Assembly (NCBI RefSeq): GCF_004011865.1
Contig: NZ_RKLP01000012.1
Location: forward strand, 1-64,000
DNA length: 64,000 nucleotides
DNA from: Prescottella agglutinans
Lineage (GTDB): Bacteria; Actinomycetota; Actinomycetes; Mycobacteriales; Mycobacteriaceae
Reading direction: 5' to 3'
A model generated the notes under the pieces. That model was not told the DNA's origin, searched no databases, and was given only the letters and a program-made list of their open reading frames with translations. A program made the position numbers and the translations under genes. Below are positions 33,136 through 41,904 of the stretch, in pieces (position 1 is the first letter of the stretch; the number at the start of each line of letters is the position of its first letter).

Positions 33136-34769
33136 CGGTCGCCGTCCTTCCCGGTATCGTCCCGCCCCGTCGCAGTCGACAGTGGAATCTCGATCACCAG
33201 CATGCCCGCCAGCGAGGGTTCGGTGCGAAGTCGCCCACCGTGCCGGGCCACCACCTGGGCCACGAGCGCGAGACCGAGGCCGCGCTGGCGGGCCGGGCGC
33301 CCGTCCACCGGTTTGGTCGAGTAGCCGTGGGTCGTCGCCCGCGCGAGCGTCTCGGGATCCATGCCGGGTCCGCTGTCGGCCACGCGGATGACGAGTTTCG
33401 AATCCTCCTCCGCCACGGTCACTTCCACCCACGGGTTGTCCTCGTCCGAGGCGCGTGCCGCCTCGATCGCGTTGTCGATCAGATTTCCGACCACGGTCAC
33501 GAGCTCGAGCGGGCTGAGCGCACGGGTGGGGCCGAGCGCGGTGTCCTCGGTGACCGTCAGCTCGACGCCCTGCTGGGCCGCCTCGGTCGCCTTGCCCAGC
33601 AACAGCGCCGCGAGCGCGGGCTCGTGCACGGCGGCGGTCAGGCGGTCGATCAGCTGCTGCGACGTCGCCAGTTCGGCCGTGGTGAACGCGACCGCCTCGT
33701 CGCTGCGGCCCAGTTCGACCATCGTCACGATCGTGTGCAGCCGGTTCGCGTACTCGTGGGCCTGCGCGCGCAGCGACTCGGCGACGCTGCGCGCGGAATC
33801 GAGTTCGCCCAGCGCGCTCTGCAGTTCGGTGTGGTCCCGCAGCGTCACGACCGTGCCGATGCGTCGACCCTCCCACAGCACGGGCGCGCGTCCGACGATC
33901 AGCACCCGGTCCGCCGTGACGTGCACCTCGTCGTGTTCCTCGTCGGCGTCCGGCCCGATGCGGCGCAGGGTCTCCGGCAGCTGGTCCGGGATGATCGGGC
34001 CGTCCGGCAGCCACAGCAGCCGGCGGGCCTCGTCGTTGATCACGTCCACCCGGACCCGGCCGTCCCGGTCCCGGCCGAACACGATCAGTCCCTCGGAGAT
34101 CGATCGCAGCACCGCGTCGTGGTGCTCGTAGAGGCGGCGCAGCTGATCCGGGTCGAGGCCGAGCGTCTGCCGCCGCAGCCGGTTGCTCACCAGGACCGAG
34201 CCGAGTGCGGCGATCCCCACCGCGATCCCGAAGACCCCGATCAGCGGTGGCAGCCCGTCGGCGAACTGCTCACCGATGCGTTCCCGGGTCACCCCGACCG
34301 ACACGAGACCGAGCAGTTGCCCGTCGGCCTGCACCGGCGTGACCGCGCGGATCGACGGACCGAGCGAACCCGAGTACGTCTCCGTGAACGTCTCGCCAGC
34401 CAGCGCCCGCTCGATGTGCCCCTCGAAGCGCTGCCCGATCAGCGCCGGGTCGGGGTGCGTGTAGCGCGTCCGGTCGGGCGCCATGACGACGATGAAGTCG
34501 GTGCCCGTCGCCTGCCGGATTCGTTCGACCTCCGGTTGCAGGGCGGCAGTGGGGTCGGGGGAGCGCAGTGCCGCGATCGTGGAACCCGACAGCGCGAGGG
34601 TCTCTGCGATGCCGGTCACTTCCCGCCGGGTCGCCTCGTCGGAGTCACGGCGCTCGTCGACGATCGTCAGCGCGGACAGCGCCGTCACGACCAGCGTCAA
34701 CACCACCAACTGGAGAATCAGCAGTTGCCGCGCGACGCTCAGCGGTTTGCGGGACACGGCCCGAGCCAT
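33132..34769 (-). CDS. CitA/DcuS-type sensor histidine kinase
   Basis: 545 residues. A transmembrane segment (about 15-37), an extracytoplasmic PAS-like sensor (about 38-172) with the carboxylate-sensing style motif GPSIRAVTPV, a second transmembrane segment (about 174-195), a cytoplasmic PAS domain (about 215-315), then the phospho-acceptor His338 in AHEYANRLHTI and the ATPase region with NLIDNAIEA, DSGPGM and RQRGLGLAL. This architecture senses C4-dicarboxylates or citrate. Divergent from the dctA-like gene it presumably controls together with the response regulator. Confidence 0.94.
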   Translation of the reverse strand: MARAVSRKPLSVARQLLILQLVVLTLVVTALSALTIVDERRDSDEATRREVTGIAETLALSGSTIAALRSPDPTAALQPEVERIRQATGTDFIVVMAPDRTRYTHPDPALIGQRFEGHIERALAGETFTETYSGSLGPSIRAVTPVQADGQLLGLVSVGVTRERIGEQFADGLPPLIGVFGIAVGIAALGSVLVSNRLRRQTLGLDPDQLRRLYEHHDAVLRSISEGLIVFGRDRDGRVRVDVINDEARRLLWLPDGPIIPDQLPETLRRIGPDADEEHDEVHVTADRVLIVGRAPVLWEGRRIGTVVTLRDHTELQSALGELDSARSVAESLRAQAHEYANRLHTIVTMVELGRSDEAVAFTTAELATSQQLIDRLTAAVHEPALAALLLGKATEAAQQGVELTVTEDTALGPTRALSPLELVTVVGNLIDNAIEAARASDEDNPWVEVTVAEEDSKLVIRVADSGPGMDPETLARATTHGYSTKPVDGRPARQRGLGLALVAQVVARHGGRLRTEPSLAGMLVIEIPLSTATGRDDTGKDGDR

Positions 34770-34849
34770 GCCAGTCCTTCCGTGAAACTTATGAACACAA
34801 ACTTCTCCGGTGCCTGGATCGGTACCAGCATTCTCCCGGGCGGTACGGC

Positions 34850-34874
34850 GTGATCGCAGTCACTCGACGATCAC
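34850..34874. promoter_or_regulatory. Inverted repeat between kinase and dicarboxylate carrier genes
   Basis: GTGATCG (34850-34856) and CGATCAC (34868-34874) form perfect arms 11 nt apart, 42 bp upstream of the dctA-like start. Candidate site for the CitB-type regulator. Confidence 0.45.
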
Positions 34875-34915
34875 GCGCTCCGCCTCCGAGAATCCCCCGA
34901 GCCAGAGGACACCTC

Positions 34916-36331
34916 ATGAGCACGAGTGCAACAGGGACGCTGGGCGCGGCGCAACCCGCCCAGCGCGGGAAACCGCGGGACAAGACGCACTGGCTGTACG
35001 TCGGCGTCATCGTCGCCGTGATCGCCGGCGTGCTCGTCGGGTGGCTCGCGCCCGAGGCCGGCAAGTCGCTCGGCGTGCTCGGCACGATGTTCGTGGACCT
35101 GATCAAGATGATGATCAGCCCCGTCATCTTCTGCACCATCGTCCTCGGCATCGGATCGGTGCGCGCGGCCGCGAGTGTCGGCAAGGTGGGCGGGCTCGCG
35201 CTCGCGTACTTCATCGGCATGTCGACTGTCGCGCTCGGGATCGGCCTGGTCGTCGGCAACCTGCTCGATCCCGGCAGCGGACTCGAGATCAGCGCCGACA
35301 CCGCGAACACCGGTGCGGCGCTTGCCGAGAAGGCCCACGCCGCCGGCGGCACCATGGACTTCATCGCGTCGATCATCCCCACGACGATGCTGTCGTCGCT
35401 CACCTCCGGCAGTGTCCTGCAGACCCTGTTCGTCGCGCTCCTCGTCGGTTTCGGCCTGCAGGCGATGGGCAAGCAGGGCGAGCCGGTCCTGCGCGGCATC
35501 GGACACGTGCAGAAGCTCGTGTTCAAGGTGCTCTCGATGATCCTGTGGCTCGCCCCGATCGGCGCCTTCGGCGCGATCGCCAACGTCGTCGGCCAGACGG
35601 GGCTCGGCGCCGTCGTCCAACTCGGCGCGCTCATGCTCGGCTTCTACCTGACCTGCCTGATCTTCGTGTTCGGCGTGCTCGGCAGCATCCTGCGTGCGGT
35701 CGCCGGGGTCTCGATCTTCAAGCTCGTGCGCTACCTCGCCCGCGAATACCTGCTGATCTTCGCGACGTCGTCGTCCGAGTCGGCCCTGCCGCGGCTCATC
35801 GCGAAGATGGAACACATCGGCGTCGAGCGCACCACGGTCGGCGTCGTCGTGCCCACCGGCTACTCGTTCAACCTCGACGGCACCGCGATCTACCTGACGA
35901 TGGCGTCGATCTTCATCGCCGACGCGATGGGGCAGCCGCTGTCGCTGCCCGAGCAGGCGTCGCTGCTGGTCTTCATGATCATCGCGTCCAAGGGCGCGGC
36001 CGGTGTCAGCGGTGCCGGACTCGCGACGCTCGCGGGCGGCCTGCAGAGCCACCGCCCCGAACTGCTCGACGGCGTCGGCCTGATCGTCGGTATCGACCGC
36101 TTCATGTCCGAGGCGCGTGCGGTCACCAACTTCTCCGGCAACGCGGTCGCCACGCTGCTCGTCGGGACCTGGACCAAGTCCGTGGACACCGAGCGGGTCC
36201 AGGCGGTCCTCTCCGGTGAACTGCCGTTCGACGAGACGACCATGGTCGACGACCACGACGCGCCGAGCGAGGCGGACCGGCCGAAACCGGCGCCCGCGAC
36301 GACCGTCGAGCGAGAATTGGTGGACGCCTGA
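34916..36331 (+). CDS. dctA: C4-dicarboxylate:cation symporter (DAACS family)
   Basis: 471 residues; ATG 34916 with AGAGGACACC upstream. Around eight transmembrane helices plus re-entrant loops. Family motifs are LIKMMISPVIFCTIVLGI, ATSSSESALPRL (serine-rich first hairpin loop), PTGYSFNLDGTAIYL and SKGAAGVSGAGLATL (second hairpin). It imports succinate, malate, fumarate or a related dicarboxylate with protons or sodium. Divergent from the CitA/CitB-type two-component system, the classic arrangement for dicarboxylate-induced uptake. Confidence 0.93.
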   Translation: MSTSATGTLGAAQPAQRGKPRDKTHWLYVGVIVAVIAGVLVGWLAPEAGKSLGVLGTMFVDLIKMMISPVIFCTIVLGIGSVRAAASVGKVGGLALAYFIGMSTVALGIGLVVGNLLDPGSGLEISADTANTGAALAEKAHAAGGTMDFIASIIPTTMLSSLTSGSVLQTLFVALLVGFGLQAMGKQGEPVLRGIGHVQKLVFKVLSMILWLAPIGAFGAIANVVGQTGLGAVVQLGALMLGFYLTCLIFVFGVLGSILRAVAGVSIFKLVRYLAREYLLIFATSSSESALPRLIAKMEHIGVERTTVGVVVPTGYSFNLDGTAIYLTMASIFIADAMGQPLSLPEQASLLVFMIIASKGAAGVSGAGLATLAGGLQSHRPELLDGVGLIVGIDRFMSEARAVTNFSGNAVATLLVGTWTKSVDTERVQAVLSGELPFDETTMVDDHDAPSEADRPKPAPATTVERELVDA

Positions 36332-36404
36332 TGTTCGTGGGGCGGATGGCATTTCCGACGCACGGGGCCCGCGCGTGGGACAAGCACGAGTCCGACGGCT
36401 TCGC

Positions 36405-36410
36405 TAGGTT
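36405..36410 (+). promoter_or_regulatory. -10 element of a leaderless-type promoter for the peroxidase gene
   Basis: TAGGTT ends 7 nt before ATG 36418 with no separate ribosome-binding site, matching the leaderless pattern. Confidence 0.45.
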
Positions 36411-36417
36411 GGTGCGC

Positions 36418-36912
36418 ATGACGACCCCGCTGCAAGACATCACGATCAACACCCTCGGCGGCGTGCCGACCAGCCTGGGCGAGTACGGCGGCCGCGCCGT
36501 CCTCGTGGTGAACGTGGCCTCCAAGTGCGGCCTGACCCCGCAGTACACGGCGCTCGAGAAGCTGGCCTCCGAGTACGCCGAGAGTGGGCTGAGCGTCATC
36601 GGCGTCCCCTGCAACCAGTTCATGGGCCAGGAACCGGGCACGCCGGAGGAGATCCAGACCTTCTGCTCCACCACGTACGGCGTCACCTTCCCGCTCATGG
36701 AGAAGGTCGAGGTCAACGGCGAGAACCGGCATCCGCTGTACGCCGAGCTCACCCAGGTCGCCGACGCCGACGGCGAGGCGGGCGACATCCAGTGGAACTT
36801 CGAGAAGTTCCTCGTCGCGCCCGACGGCACGGTCGCGAACCGCTTCCGTCCGCGCACCGAACCCGACGCCCCCGAGGTCATCGCGGCCATCGAGGCCGTG
36901 CTGCCCCGCTAG
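36418..36912 (+). CDS. Glutathione peroxidase family (thiol peroxidase)
   Basis: 164 residues; the upstream in-frame extension from 36331 is unconserved, so ATG 36418 is chosen. The catalytic tetrad is recognisable: peroxidatic Cys in NVASKCGLT, Gln in PCNQFMGQEPG, and Trp-Asn in IQWNFEKFLV. It is a Cys (not selenocysteine) form. In actinobacteria these enzymes usually use thioredoxin to reduce hydroperoxides. Cytoplasmic, single gene. Confidence 0.95.
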   Translation: MTTPLQDITINTLGGVPTSLGEYGGRAVLVVNVASKCGLTPQYTALEKLASEYAESGLSVIGVPCNQFMGQEPGTPEEIQTFCSTTYGVTFPLMEKVEVNGENRHPLYAELTQVADADGEAGDIQWNFEKFLVAPDGTVANRFRPRTEPDAPEVIAAIEAVLPR

Positions 36913-37008
36913 GAACGCACCACCCGGCGGCGCCCGCAGCGCATTCGTCCATCGAATGTGCGTGCGGGCGCCGTCTGCCGTTCACCTGCGGCTGCCACCC
37001 TCGAAGCC

Positions 37009-37713
37009 ATGACCGGACAGGTGATCGTGTCGGTGTCGGGGATCAGGGACGAGACGGTCCAGGTGGTCGCGGACTTCGCGGCCGAGATGGACCGCAGATC
37101 CGTCCCGCTCTCGCTGCTGGTCGCGCCGCGCCTCAAGGACAAGTACCGACTGGTCTCGGATCCCGTCACGCAGGACTGGCTGCGCGAGCGGCGCGACCGC
37201 GGCGACGCGATCGTCCTGCACGGCTACGACCAGGCGGCCACGAAGCGCCGCCGCGCCGAGTTCGCGGTGCTGCCCGAGCACGAGGCCCGGCTGCGCCTGC
37301 TCGCCGCCGACCGTGTCCTCGAGGAGGTGGGCCTGCGGACGCGACTGTTCGCGGCACCGCGCTGGGTCGCGTCCCCGGGCGCCGTCTCGGTGCTGCCGAG
37401 CAGTGGGTTCCGCCTGCTCGCCGGCATGACCGCGATCCGCGATCTCGCCCACGACACCAGCGTGCGCAGCCACCTACTGGGACTCGGCGACGGCTTCCGC
37501 GCCGAGCCGTGGCGCTGCCGGGCGATGGTGCTCGGCGCGTCCCGCGGCGCCCGCCGCGGACGACTGGTGCGCCTGGCGATCTCCGCGAAGCAACTCGGGC
37601 GGACCGGGCCCCGCCAGGCGCTGCTCGACGCCGTCGACCTCACGCTGCACCACGGGGCGCAGCCGACCGTCTACCGGTGGCCGCTTCAGGAGGGCGCGCG
37701 CGAGGTGGCGTGA
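37009..37713 (+). CDS. DUF2334-type polysaccharide-deacetylase-like protein
   Basis: 234 residues from ATG 37009. It opens with VIVSVSGIRDETVQVVADFAAEMD, then PLSLLVAPRLKDKY, LRERRDRGDAIVLHGYDQ, and a later FAAPRWVASPGAVSVLPSSGFRLLA. The pattern (beta-strand S/D, LHGY, P-rich loop) is that of the NodB-like DUF2334 group, which may deacetylate cell-envelope glycans; the classical NodB metal triad is only partly present. No signal peptide. Convergent with the TetR gene, 10 bp apart. Function uncertain. Confidence 0.7.
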   Translation: MTGQVIVSVSGIRDETVQVVADFAAEMDRRSVPLSLLVAPRLKDKYRLVSDPVTQDWLRERRDRGDAIVLHGYDQAATKRRRAEFAVLPEHEARLRLLAADRVLEEVGLRTRLFAAPRWVASPGAVSVLPSSGFRLLAGMTAIRDLAHDTSVRSHLLGLGDGFRAEPWRCRAMVLGASRGARRGRLVRLAISAKQLGRTGPRQALLDAVDLTLHHGAQPTVYRWPLQEGAREVA

Positions 37714-37723
37714 GGCGGCGCGT

Positions 37724-38470
37724 CTACTCGTCCGCCGCGCTGCTCTCCGTTGCCTGGACCAGGGACTCCAGAGCGTCCAGCACGCGGTCCAGTCCGAACG
37801 CCCAGGCGGCCGCGGGGCTGTACGTCGTGTTCATGGCCTGACCGGCGGCGCCGCCGACGCGCTGCGCGAGCGGGAAGTCGTCGCCGAGATACGCGGCCAA
37901 CCGTTCACTCGAGGTCGCCCAGATCTCCGCCATGTCGGCGGCGCGTGGGTCGGGGCGGCGTGCCCGCGCAGAGGCGCGGACGAAGTCCGTGACGAACGTC
38001 AGCGCGGCGTCGCGCTCCACGTCGTTGATGCCCGTCCCGTCGAAGGCGTGCAGTTCGTGGTCGTACTTCGCGATCGTTCCCGGGCCGAACGCCACGCGCT
38101 GGTCGGCCACGTCCAGTAGCCACCAATGCTTCGCGCAGAGCGCCATCTCCGCCTCGGCGACCTGGCGGACACGCTCCCGCCAGTCGTCACCGGCGTATGC
38201 CGCGCGGGCCCGACTGCCGTGCACTTCGTCGACCATGAGGACCAGCAGGTCGTCGCGGGAGCCGACGTGTGTGTACAGCGCCATCGCGGAAGTGCCCAGG
38301 TCGGCGGCCAGGCGCCGCACCGTCACGGCGTCCAGTCCCTCGGCGTCGGCGATCGCCACCGCGGCGCGGACGGCCTGGGTCGTGGTGACCTTCGCGCGCG
38401 GCCCGCGAGTGCCGCCCCGCGGCGCGTCGGGGTGGTCGCGCCACAACAGGTCGATCAGCTGACGGGCCAC
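37724..38470 (-). CDS. TetR-family regulator (TetR class C-terminal domain)
   Basis: 248 residues from GTG 38470, preceded by GGAGGCATCCG; upstream extension is unconserved. The helix-turn-helix begins AVRAAVAIADAEGLDAVTVRRLAADLGTSAMALYTHVGSRDDL, in which LGTSAMALYTHV is the recognition helix of the tetracycline-repressor subgroup. The C-terminal domain (about 90-240) is long. It is divergent from a VOC protein, with a perfect inverted repeat over the VOC promoter. Probable repressor of that gene. Confidence 0.9.
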   Translation of the reverse strand: MARQLIDLLWRDHPDAPRGGTRGPRAKVTTTQAVRAAVAIADAEGLDAVTVRRLAADLGTSAMALYTHVGSRDDLLVLMVDEVHGSRARAAYAGDDWRERVRQVAEAEMALCAKHWWLLDVADQRVAFGPGTIAKYDHELHAFDGTGINDVERDAALTFVTDFVRASARARRPDPRAADMAEIWATSSERLAAYLGDDFPLAQRVGGAAGQAMNTTYSPAAAWAFGLDRVLDALESLVQATESSAADE

Positions 38471-38506
38471 CGGATGCCTCCGAGGGTGGGAACAAAGGAG
38501 CGACTG

Positions 38507-38521
38507 CTGTACTTTATACAG
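38507..38521. promoter_or_regulatory. TetR-type operator over the VOC promoter
   Basis: The perfect inverted repeat CTGTA-CTTTA-TACAG contains TATACA, a good -10 box for the rightward VOC gene (start 38555). AT-rich relative to its surroundings. Confidence 0.6.
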
Positions 38522-38554
38522 TGCATAAGGTTTCTCTCGATCGTGGAGGTGCGT

Positions 38555-38932
38555 ATGAAGATCACCGGTACGGCCCTGTCCCTGAACGTCGCCGACACCG
38601 ACGCCTCGGCCGAGTTCGCCAAGACCCACTTCGGCTTCACCGAGGCGATGTCGGACGACGGCTTCGTGTCCCTCTCGCACCCGGACGCCGGGATCAACGT
38701 GGTGTTCCTGCGGACCGGTCTGGGGACCTTCAAGCCCGCCGCCATCGCCGGCCCGGCCGGTCAGGGCTTGTTGATCGCGTTCGTCGTCGAGGACGTCGAT
38801 GCCGAGTTCGCGCGCATCGCGGCCGGCGGGGCCGCCGTGGTCACCGCTCCGGAGACCGAACCGTGGGGAGAGCGCTACTGCCAGTTCGCCGACCCCAACG
38901 GCATCGTGTGGCAGCTCGTGCAGTGGGTGTGA
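38555..38932 (+). CDS. VOC (glyoxalase/bleomycin-resistance) superfamily protein
   Basis: 125 residues; ATG 38555 is preceded by GGAGGT. Two beta-alpha-beta-beta-beta repeats are readable: LSLNVADTDASAEFAKTHFGF in the first, and LLIAFVVEDVDAEFARIAAGG with GERYCQFADPNGIVWQLVQWV in the second, the usual C-terminal VOC signature. It may bind or modify a small molecule (thiol transfer, dioxygenation or drug sequestration). The adjacent TetR and palindromic operator suggest induction by its ligand. Confidence 0.88.
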   Translation: MKITGTALSLNVADTDASAEFAKTHFGFTEAMSDDGFVSLSHPDAGINVVFLRTGLGTFKPAAIAGPAGQGLLIAFVVEDVDAEFARIAAGGAAVVTAPETEPWGERYCQFADPNGIVWQLVQWV

Positions 38933-38945
38933 GCCGCGGAACGGC

Positions 38946-39593
38946 TCAGGACACCTCGACGCTCGACTCCTCCGGGAGGACGCGGAATTCCGTTCCGCCC
39001 GGGCCCATTTCGGTGAGTCGCCCGTAGTAGATGCCGCGGGCCTCCTTCGCCACCACGCCCTGGTGGATCGGGACCGCGACCCGGGGGTGCACGGCGCGCA
39101 GGTAGTCGACGGACTCGGAGATCTTCAGCCACGGTGCCGCGGCCGGGATCGCGAGGACGTCGACTTTCTGCTCCGGCACGAACAGCGAGTCGCCCGGGTG
39201 CATCAGCTTGGCCGGGTTCTCGGCGTCGCCGAGCAGGTAGGCGGTGTTGTCGATCAGCGGGATCTCCGGGTGGATCACCGCGTGCGTGCCACCCGTGCCG
39301 GTCACCTGCACCTCGCCGACGTTGAACACGTCGCCCGGGTACACCGCCGTCCACGCCTCACCGAGCAGCGCCGTCGTCTGCGGATCCGCGTACAGGCCGG
39401 CCCCGGGGTTGGCCTCGACCAGTGCCGGCAGCCGCGCGGGGTCGGCGTGATCGGGATGCTGATGGGTGATCAGGATGGCGTCGAGACCGGTGATGCCCTC
39501 GAACCCGTGGGAGAAATTTCCCGGGTCGAACAGGATCTTTGCACCGTCGAGTTCCACCAGGACACAGGAATGGCCGAAGTGCGTCAGTCGCAT
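38946..39593 (-). CDS. Metallo-beta-lactamase-fold hydrolase (UlaG-like)
   Basis: 215 residues from ATG 39593; a CATACT sequence ending 6 nt upstream may be a leaderless -10 box. Metal-binding pattern: THFGHSCVLVE near the N-terminus, THQHPDHADPARL (HxHxDH), GGTHAVIHPEIP, and the late AVPIHQGVV histidine. This arrangement is that of the UPF0173/UlaG-like lactonase group. It probably hydrolyses a phosphorylated lactone or other ester. Cytoplasmic, convergent with the VOC gene. Confidence 0.88.
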   Translation of the reverse strand: MRLTHFGHSCVLVELDGAKILFDPGNFSHGFEGITGLDAILITHQHPDHADPARLPALVEANPGAGLYADPQTTALLGEAWTAVYPGDVFNVGEVQVTGTGGTHAVIHPEIPLIDNTAYLLGDAENPAKLMHPGDSLFVPEQKVDVLAIPAAAPWLKISESVDYLRAVHPRVAVPIHQGVVAKEARGIYYGRLTEMGPGGTEFRVLPEESSVEVS

Positions 39594-39734
39594 GAGACGA
39601 GTATGCGGGATCACACCCGGCGGTGGGGGTGGCGTCCGACGTCACTCGGTGCGGGAGCAGGGCAGGCAGCCCGGTAAACTCCTGGATGCCCGGTGCGATC
39701 CCGGGCGGAAACCAGCCATAGCGAGGAGCAGCAC

Positions 39735-39971
39735 GTGGCCCGTGTCGTTGTCGATGTCATGCCCAAGGCCGAAATTCTCGACCCGCAGGGGCAGGCCATT
39801 GTCGGGGCGCTGTCCCGACTCGGTCATGCCGGTGTGTCGGAGGTCCGCCAGGGTAAGCGATTCGAGCTCGAGGTCGACGACACCGTCAGCGACGACGAGC
39901 TCGCCACCATCGCCGAGTCGCTGCTGGCGAACACGGTGATCGAGGACTGGAAGGTCACCCGAGTCCAGTGA
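39735..39971 (+). CDS. purS: Phosphoribosylformylglycinamidine synthase subunit PurS
   Basis: 78 residues from GTG 39735 (CGAGGAGCAGCAC upstream). It shows [32 protein letters not shown] and the C-terminal [12 protein letters not shown] pattern typical of PurS. It bridges PurQ and PurL in FGAM synthase. Its TGA overlaps the purQ GTG by 3 nt. Confidence 0.97.
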   Translation: MARVVVDVMPKAEILDPQGQAIVGALSRLGHAGVSEVRQGKRFELEVDDTVSDDELATIAESLLANTVIEDWKVTRVQ

Positions 39972-40645
39972 GTGCACGCATCGGAGTCATCACGTTCCCG
40001 GGCACGCTCGACGACGTCGACGCGGCCCGCGCGGTTCGTCTCGCCGGCGGCGAGGCCGTCAGCCTGTGGCACGGCGACGCCGACCTCAAGGGCGTCGACG
40101 CGGTCATCGTTCCCGGTGGCTTCTCCTACGGCGACTACCTGCGTTGCGGTGCCATCGCCCGCTTCGCGCCCGTCATGGGTGAGGTCGTCAAGGCCGCCGA
40201 GGGCGGCATGCCGGTCCTCGGCATCTGCAACGGCTTCCAGGTCCTGTGCGAGGCCGGTCTGCTGCCGGGTGCACTGACCCGCAACGCCGGCCTGCACTTC
40301 ATCTGCCGCGACCAGTGGCTCAAGGTGGAGTCCACCAGCACGGCGTGGTCGTCGCGCTACGAGGCGGGCGCCGAGATCCTGGTCCCGCTCAAGTCCGGCG
40401 AGGGCCGCTACCAGGCGTCCGAGCAGGTGCTCGACGAGCTCGAGGGCGAGGGCCGCGTGGTGTTCCGCTACGCCGGCGACAACCCGAACGGCTCGCAGCG
40501 CGGCATCGCCGGCATCGCGTCGGCCAACGGCCGCGTCGTCGGCCTCATGCCGCACCCCGAGCACGCCACCGAGGCCCTCACCGGCCCGAGCGACGACGGG
40601 CTCGGCATGTTCTACTCCGTTCTCGAGAGCGTCCTGACGGCCTGA
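39968..40645 (+). CDS. purQ: Phosphoribosylformylglycinamidine synthase, glutaminase subunit PurQ
   Basis: 225 residues. Class I glutamine amidotransferase with the oxyanion segment [15 protein letters not shown], the nucleophile Cys in [13 protein letters not shown] (about residue 87) and the catalytic His-Glu in [10 protein letters not shown]. It supplies ammonia to PurL for FGAM formation. Translationally coupled to purS; purL itself lies 17 kb downstream on the same strand. Confidence 0.98.
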   Translation: MSARIGVITFPGTLDDVDAARAVRLAGGEAVSLWHGDADLKGVDAVIVPGGFSYGDYLRCGAIARFAPVMGEVVKAAEGGMPVLGICNGFQVLCEAGLLPGALTRNAGLHFICRDQWLKVESTSTAWSSRYEAGAEILVPLKSGEGRYQASEQVLDELEGEGRVVFRYAGDNPNGSQRGIAGIASANGRVVGLMPHPEHATEALTGPSDDGLGMFYSVLESVLTA

Positions 40646-40668
40646 TCCGTCGGTACCCACCGAGACCC

Positions 40669-40711
40669 GAAGGGACCCTTCGGTCGCCGCGAGCGACCGG
40701 AGGGTCCCTTC
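40669..40711 (+). terminator. Strong nested hairpin after purQ
   Basis: The arms GAAGGGACCC (40669-40678) and GGGTCCCTTC (40702-40711) are perfect complements, with an inner stem CGGTCGC/GCGACCG. It lies 24 nt after the purQ stop. The following tract is mixed (GTCTGTCTG) and not a clean U-run. Confidence 0.65.
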
Positions 40712-40763
40712 GTCTGTCTGAATCGTCTGTGCGGAAGTGGGTACGCGAACCCCGAACGTTCGC

Positions 40764-40769
40764 TAGCGT
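40764..40769 (+). promoter_or_regulatory. -10 element of a leaderless-type promoter
   Basis: TAGCGT ends 7 nt before ATG 40777; no ribosome-binding site lies between. Confidence 0.5.
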
Positions 40770-40776
40770 GCCGCGC

Positions 40777-41904
40777 ATGATCACCACCGTCGTCTGGGGC
40801 ACCGGCAACGTCGGACGCGCGGCGATCCGCGCGGTGCACGCCAACCCCCGGCTGGAACTGTCCGCGGTCCTCGTCCACGATCCCGCGAAGGTGGGCCGCG
40901 ATGCGGGCGACCTGGGCGACGTCGGCACGGACGTCGGCGTGCGGGCGACCGACGACGTCGACGCGGTCCTCGCCGCCCGCCCCGGCGCAGTCGTGTACGC
41001 GGCGTCCGGTGAGATCCGCCCCGACGAGGCCGTCGCCGACATCGTGCGGATCCTGCGCACCGGGGCCGTGGTGGTGACGCCGTCGGTGTACGCGCTGTAC
41101 GACCACCGCAGCGCCCCGCCCGACATGCGCGCACCGATCGTCGACGCGATCAAGGCGGCGGGCGGGTCGCTGTTCGTGTCCGGCGTCGATCCGGGTTGGG
41201 GGAACGACGTCCTGCCGCTGCTGATGAGCGGGCTCGGCTCCACCGTCGACGCGATCCGCTGCCAGGAGATCTTCGACTACTCCACCTACGACCAGCCGGA
41301 TTCGGTGCGCTACCTCGTCGGCATGGGGCAGCCGATGGACTACGAGCCACCGATGATCGCGCCCACCGTGCCGACGATGGTGTGGGGTGGGCAGATTCGG
41401 CTGATGGCGCGGGCGCTCGGCGTCGACCTCGACGAGATCCGGGAGACCGTGCAGCGCCGTCCGCTCGACGCCGACGTGACCACCGCGACGATGGGCGACT
41501 TCGCGGCCGGGACCCAGGGCGCGCTGCGCTTCGAGGTGCAGGGCATCGTCGGGGGAGTGCCGCGGATCGTCGTCGAGCACGTCACCCGCATCCACCCGGC
41601 GTGTGCGCCGGACTGGCCGACGCCGCCCGACGGTGGCGCCGGGGCGCACCGGGTGATCATCGAGGGGCGCCCGCGCATCGAGGTGTCCGTCGAGGCCACC
41701 GACGAGGGCGGCAGCCGGGCCGCCGGCGGCAACGCGACCGCGGTCGGACGGCTGGTCAACGCGATCGACTGGCTCGTCGCGGCCGAACCGGGACTGTACG
41801 ACGCCCTCGACGTTCCGCTGCGGCCCTCGCCGTCACTGGGATTTTCGGCCCCAGGCGCGGTCGCGGCGGGCACACTGGGGGAGACCGGAAGGATCCAGCA
41901 ATGA
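40777..41904 (+). CDS. Dihydrodipicolinate reductase-like NAD(P)-binding protein
   Basis: 375 residues. The N-terminal Rossmann motif VVWGTGNVGRAAIRAV is followed by LSAVLVHDPAKVGRDAG and VVYAASGEIRPDE, as in the DapB-like/2,4-diaminopentanoate dehydrogenase family. The C-terminal domain contains VSGVDPGWGNDVLPL and a long catalytic part. It is not the biosynthetic DapB (too long, lacks its tetrahydrodipicolinate motifs). Actinobacteria have many such paralogues of unknown substrate. Its TGA overlaps the next ATG (ATGA), so the AhpD-like gene is coupled to it. Confidence 0.82.
   Translation: MITTVVWGTGNVGRAAIRAVHANPRLELSAVLVHDPAKVGRDAGDLGDVGTDVGVRATDDVDAVLAARPGAVVYAASGEIRPDEAVADIVRILRTGAVVVTPSVYALYDHRSAPPDMRAPIVDAIKAAGGSLFVSGVDPGWGNDVLPLLMSGLGSTVDAIRCQEIFDYSTYDQPDSVRYLVGMGQPMDYEPPMIAPTVPTMVWGGQIRLMARALGVDLDEIRETVQRRPLDADVTTATMGDFAAGTQGALRFEVQGIVGGVPRIVVEHVTRIHPACAPDWPTPPDGGAGAHRVIIEGRPRIEVSVEATDEGGSRAAGGNATAVGRLVNAIDWLVAAEPGLYDALDVPLRPSPSLGFSAPGAVAAGTLGETGRIQQ

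Noticed and set aside
40669..40711. Possible repeat element after purQ
   Set aside because: The nested stem is well placed as a terminator, and its sequence is unrelated to the palindrome at 29273, so I kept it only as a terminator.
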